Under the pieces are notes generated by a model that saw only the letters and a program-made list of their open reading frames with translations, did no database searches and was not told where the DNA came from. This document shows, one piece after another, positions 37,749 through 38,735 of a stretch of 38,735 nt of DNA. Position numbers and translations under genes: made by a program. How positions within the stretch are numbered: the first letter of the stretch is position 1; each line of letters begins with the position of its first letter. Origin of the DNA: Actinomycetota bacterium (lineage in GTDB: Bacteria; Actinomycetota; Thermoleophilia; UBA2241); contig JAPLCM010000058.1 in assembly GCA_026392275.1 (NCBI GenBank), positions 1-38,735 on the forward strand. The letters are read 5' to 3'.

Positions 37749-38735
37749 CATGAAGGATGGACTGAGCGAGCTCTTTCGGCGCACCGACAGCGGTGGCGCC
37801 CCGAGCGAGAGCGGCGCCCAGGACGCGGTCGTCAAGGGACGGCCCTACGTGACGACCATCAAGGTCGTCGGCATCGGTGGCGCAGGCACGAACGCCATCA
37901 ATCGCATGGTCGACTCGGGCGTCAAGGGCGTCGAGTTCATCGCCGTCAACACCGACGTCCAGCAGCTCGACGTGTGCGACGCAGACGTCAAGATCCACAT
38001 CGGCCAGGAGCTCACCCACGGGCTCGGCGGCGGGGCGAACCCCGACGTCGGGCGCGAAGCCATGGAGATCTCCCGCGACCAGATCAAGGCGGCTCTGCGC
38101 GGCGCCGACCTCGTGTTCGTCACCGCCGGCGAAGGCGGCGGCACCGGCACCGGAGGCGCTCCGGTGGTGGCGCAGGTCGCCCGCGAGCTGGGCGCCGTCA
38201 CCATAGCCATCGTCACCAAGCCGTTCGGCTTCGAGGGCAACCGCCGTCTGCGGCAGGCCCTCGACGGCATCGAGGTCCTCAAGGACGTCGCCGACACGGT
38301 CATCAGCATCCCCAACGACCGTCTGCTCGAGGTGGTGGAGCGAAACACCAGCGTCGTCGAGGCGTTCCGCTACGCCGACGACACCCTGCGCCAGGGCGTG
38401 CAGGGGATCACCGACCTCATCACCGTCCCCGGTCTTATCAACCTCGATTTCGCCGACGTACGCACCATCGTCAAGGACGCCGGTACGGCGCTCCTCGGCA
38501 TCGGTCTGGCCGGCGGCGAGAACCGTGCCCAGGCCGCCGCCGACATGGCCATCCACTCGCCGCTCCTCGAGACGTCCATCGACGGGGCGCATGGCCTGCT
38601 GCTCAACATCACCGGCGGCAGCGACCTCACGCTTTTCGAGGTGAACGAGGCCGCCGGGGTCATCAGCGAGGCCGCCGACGACGACGCCAACATCATCTTC
38701 GGGGCGGTCGTCGATGAACGTCTCGAGGGCAAGAT
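37732..38735 (+). CDS. ftsZ: Cell division protein FtsZ (3' end beyond window)
   Basis: ATG after [104 protein letters not shown]. Missing from the ORF track because no stop falls in the window. Confidence 0.96.
   Translation, partial: MADRPSMKDGLSELFRRTDSGGAPSESGAQDAVVKGRPYVTTIKVVGIGGAGTNAINRMVDSGVKGVEFIAVNTDVQQLDVCDADVKIHIGQELTHGLGGGANPDVGREAMEISRDQIKAALRGADLVFVTAGEGGGTGTGGAPVVAQVARELGAVTIAIVTKPFGFEGNRRLRQALDGIEVLKDVADTVISIPNDRLLEVVERNTSVVEAFRYADDTLRQGVQGITDLITVPGLINLDFADVRTIVKDAGTALLGIGLAGGENRAQAAADMAIHSPLLETSIDGAHGLLLNITGGSDLTLFEVNEAAGVISEAADDDANIIFGAVVDERLEGK

Noticed and set aside
37974-38717. ORF-track call of 247 aa on + strand
   Set aside because: Out-of-frame Arg/His-rich reading of ftsZ; the true frame starts at 37732 and runs off the window.

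Overview
This 38.7 kb window is high-GC and almost fully coding. Every gene I can support is on the + strand. It looks like conserved housekeeping chromosome from an actinobacterium-like organism (lineage inferred from gene content and order only). Order: valS(3' end)-folC-small membrane protein-SDR/DUF2867-Zn-ribbon protein-ndk-maf-mreB-mreC-mreD-mrdA(PBP2)-rodA-DUF697-like-radical SAM (TIGR03960-like)-DUF2344 (TIGR03936-like)-RNase E/G-rplU-rpmA-obgE-proB-proA-nadD-yqeK-LytR_C protein-rsfS-CAP protein-dinB-EF-G-like-pdxS-pdxT-yebC-ruvC-ruvA-ruvB-queH-queA-tgt-yajC-parA-ftsZ (truncated at the window end and absent from the ORF track). I found no mobile element, CRISPR array, tRNA or rRNA, and no obvious new multi-gene system. 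The interest is at gene junctions: (1) a perfect 23-bp tandem duplication between queA and tgt that makes a relay of two 8-codon mini-ORFs joined by GTGA stop/start overlaps; (2) mreB and rsfS, whose only well-placed starts after a Shine-Dalgarno are ATA and GTA; (3) a LexA-type box overlapping the dinB start codon, with a promoter spacing that predicts a nearly leaderless mRNA; (4) a GC hairpin after the RNase E/G gene whose loop holds most of the -35 of the rplU promoter; (5) an orphan parA overlapping ftsZ next to yajC. All functional interpretations are inference from sequence and remembered family features; no search was run.
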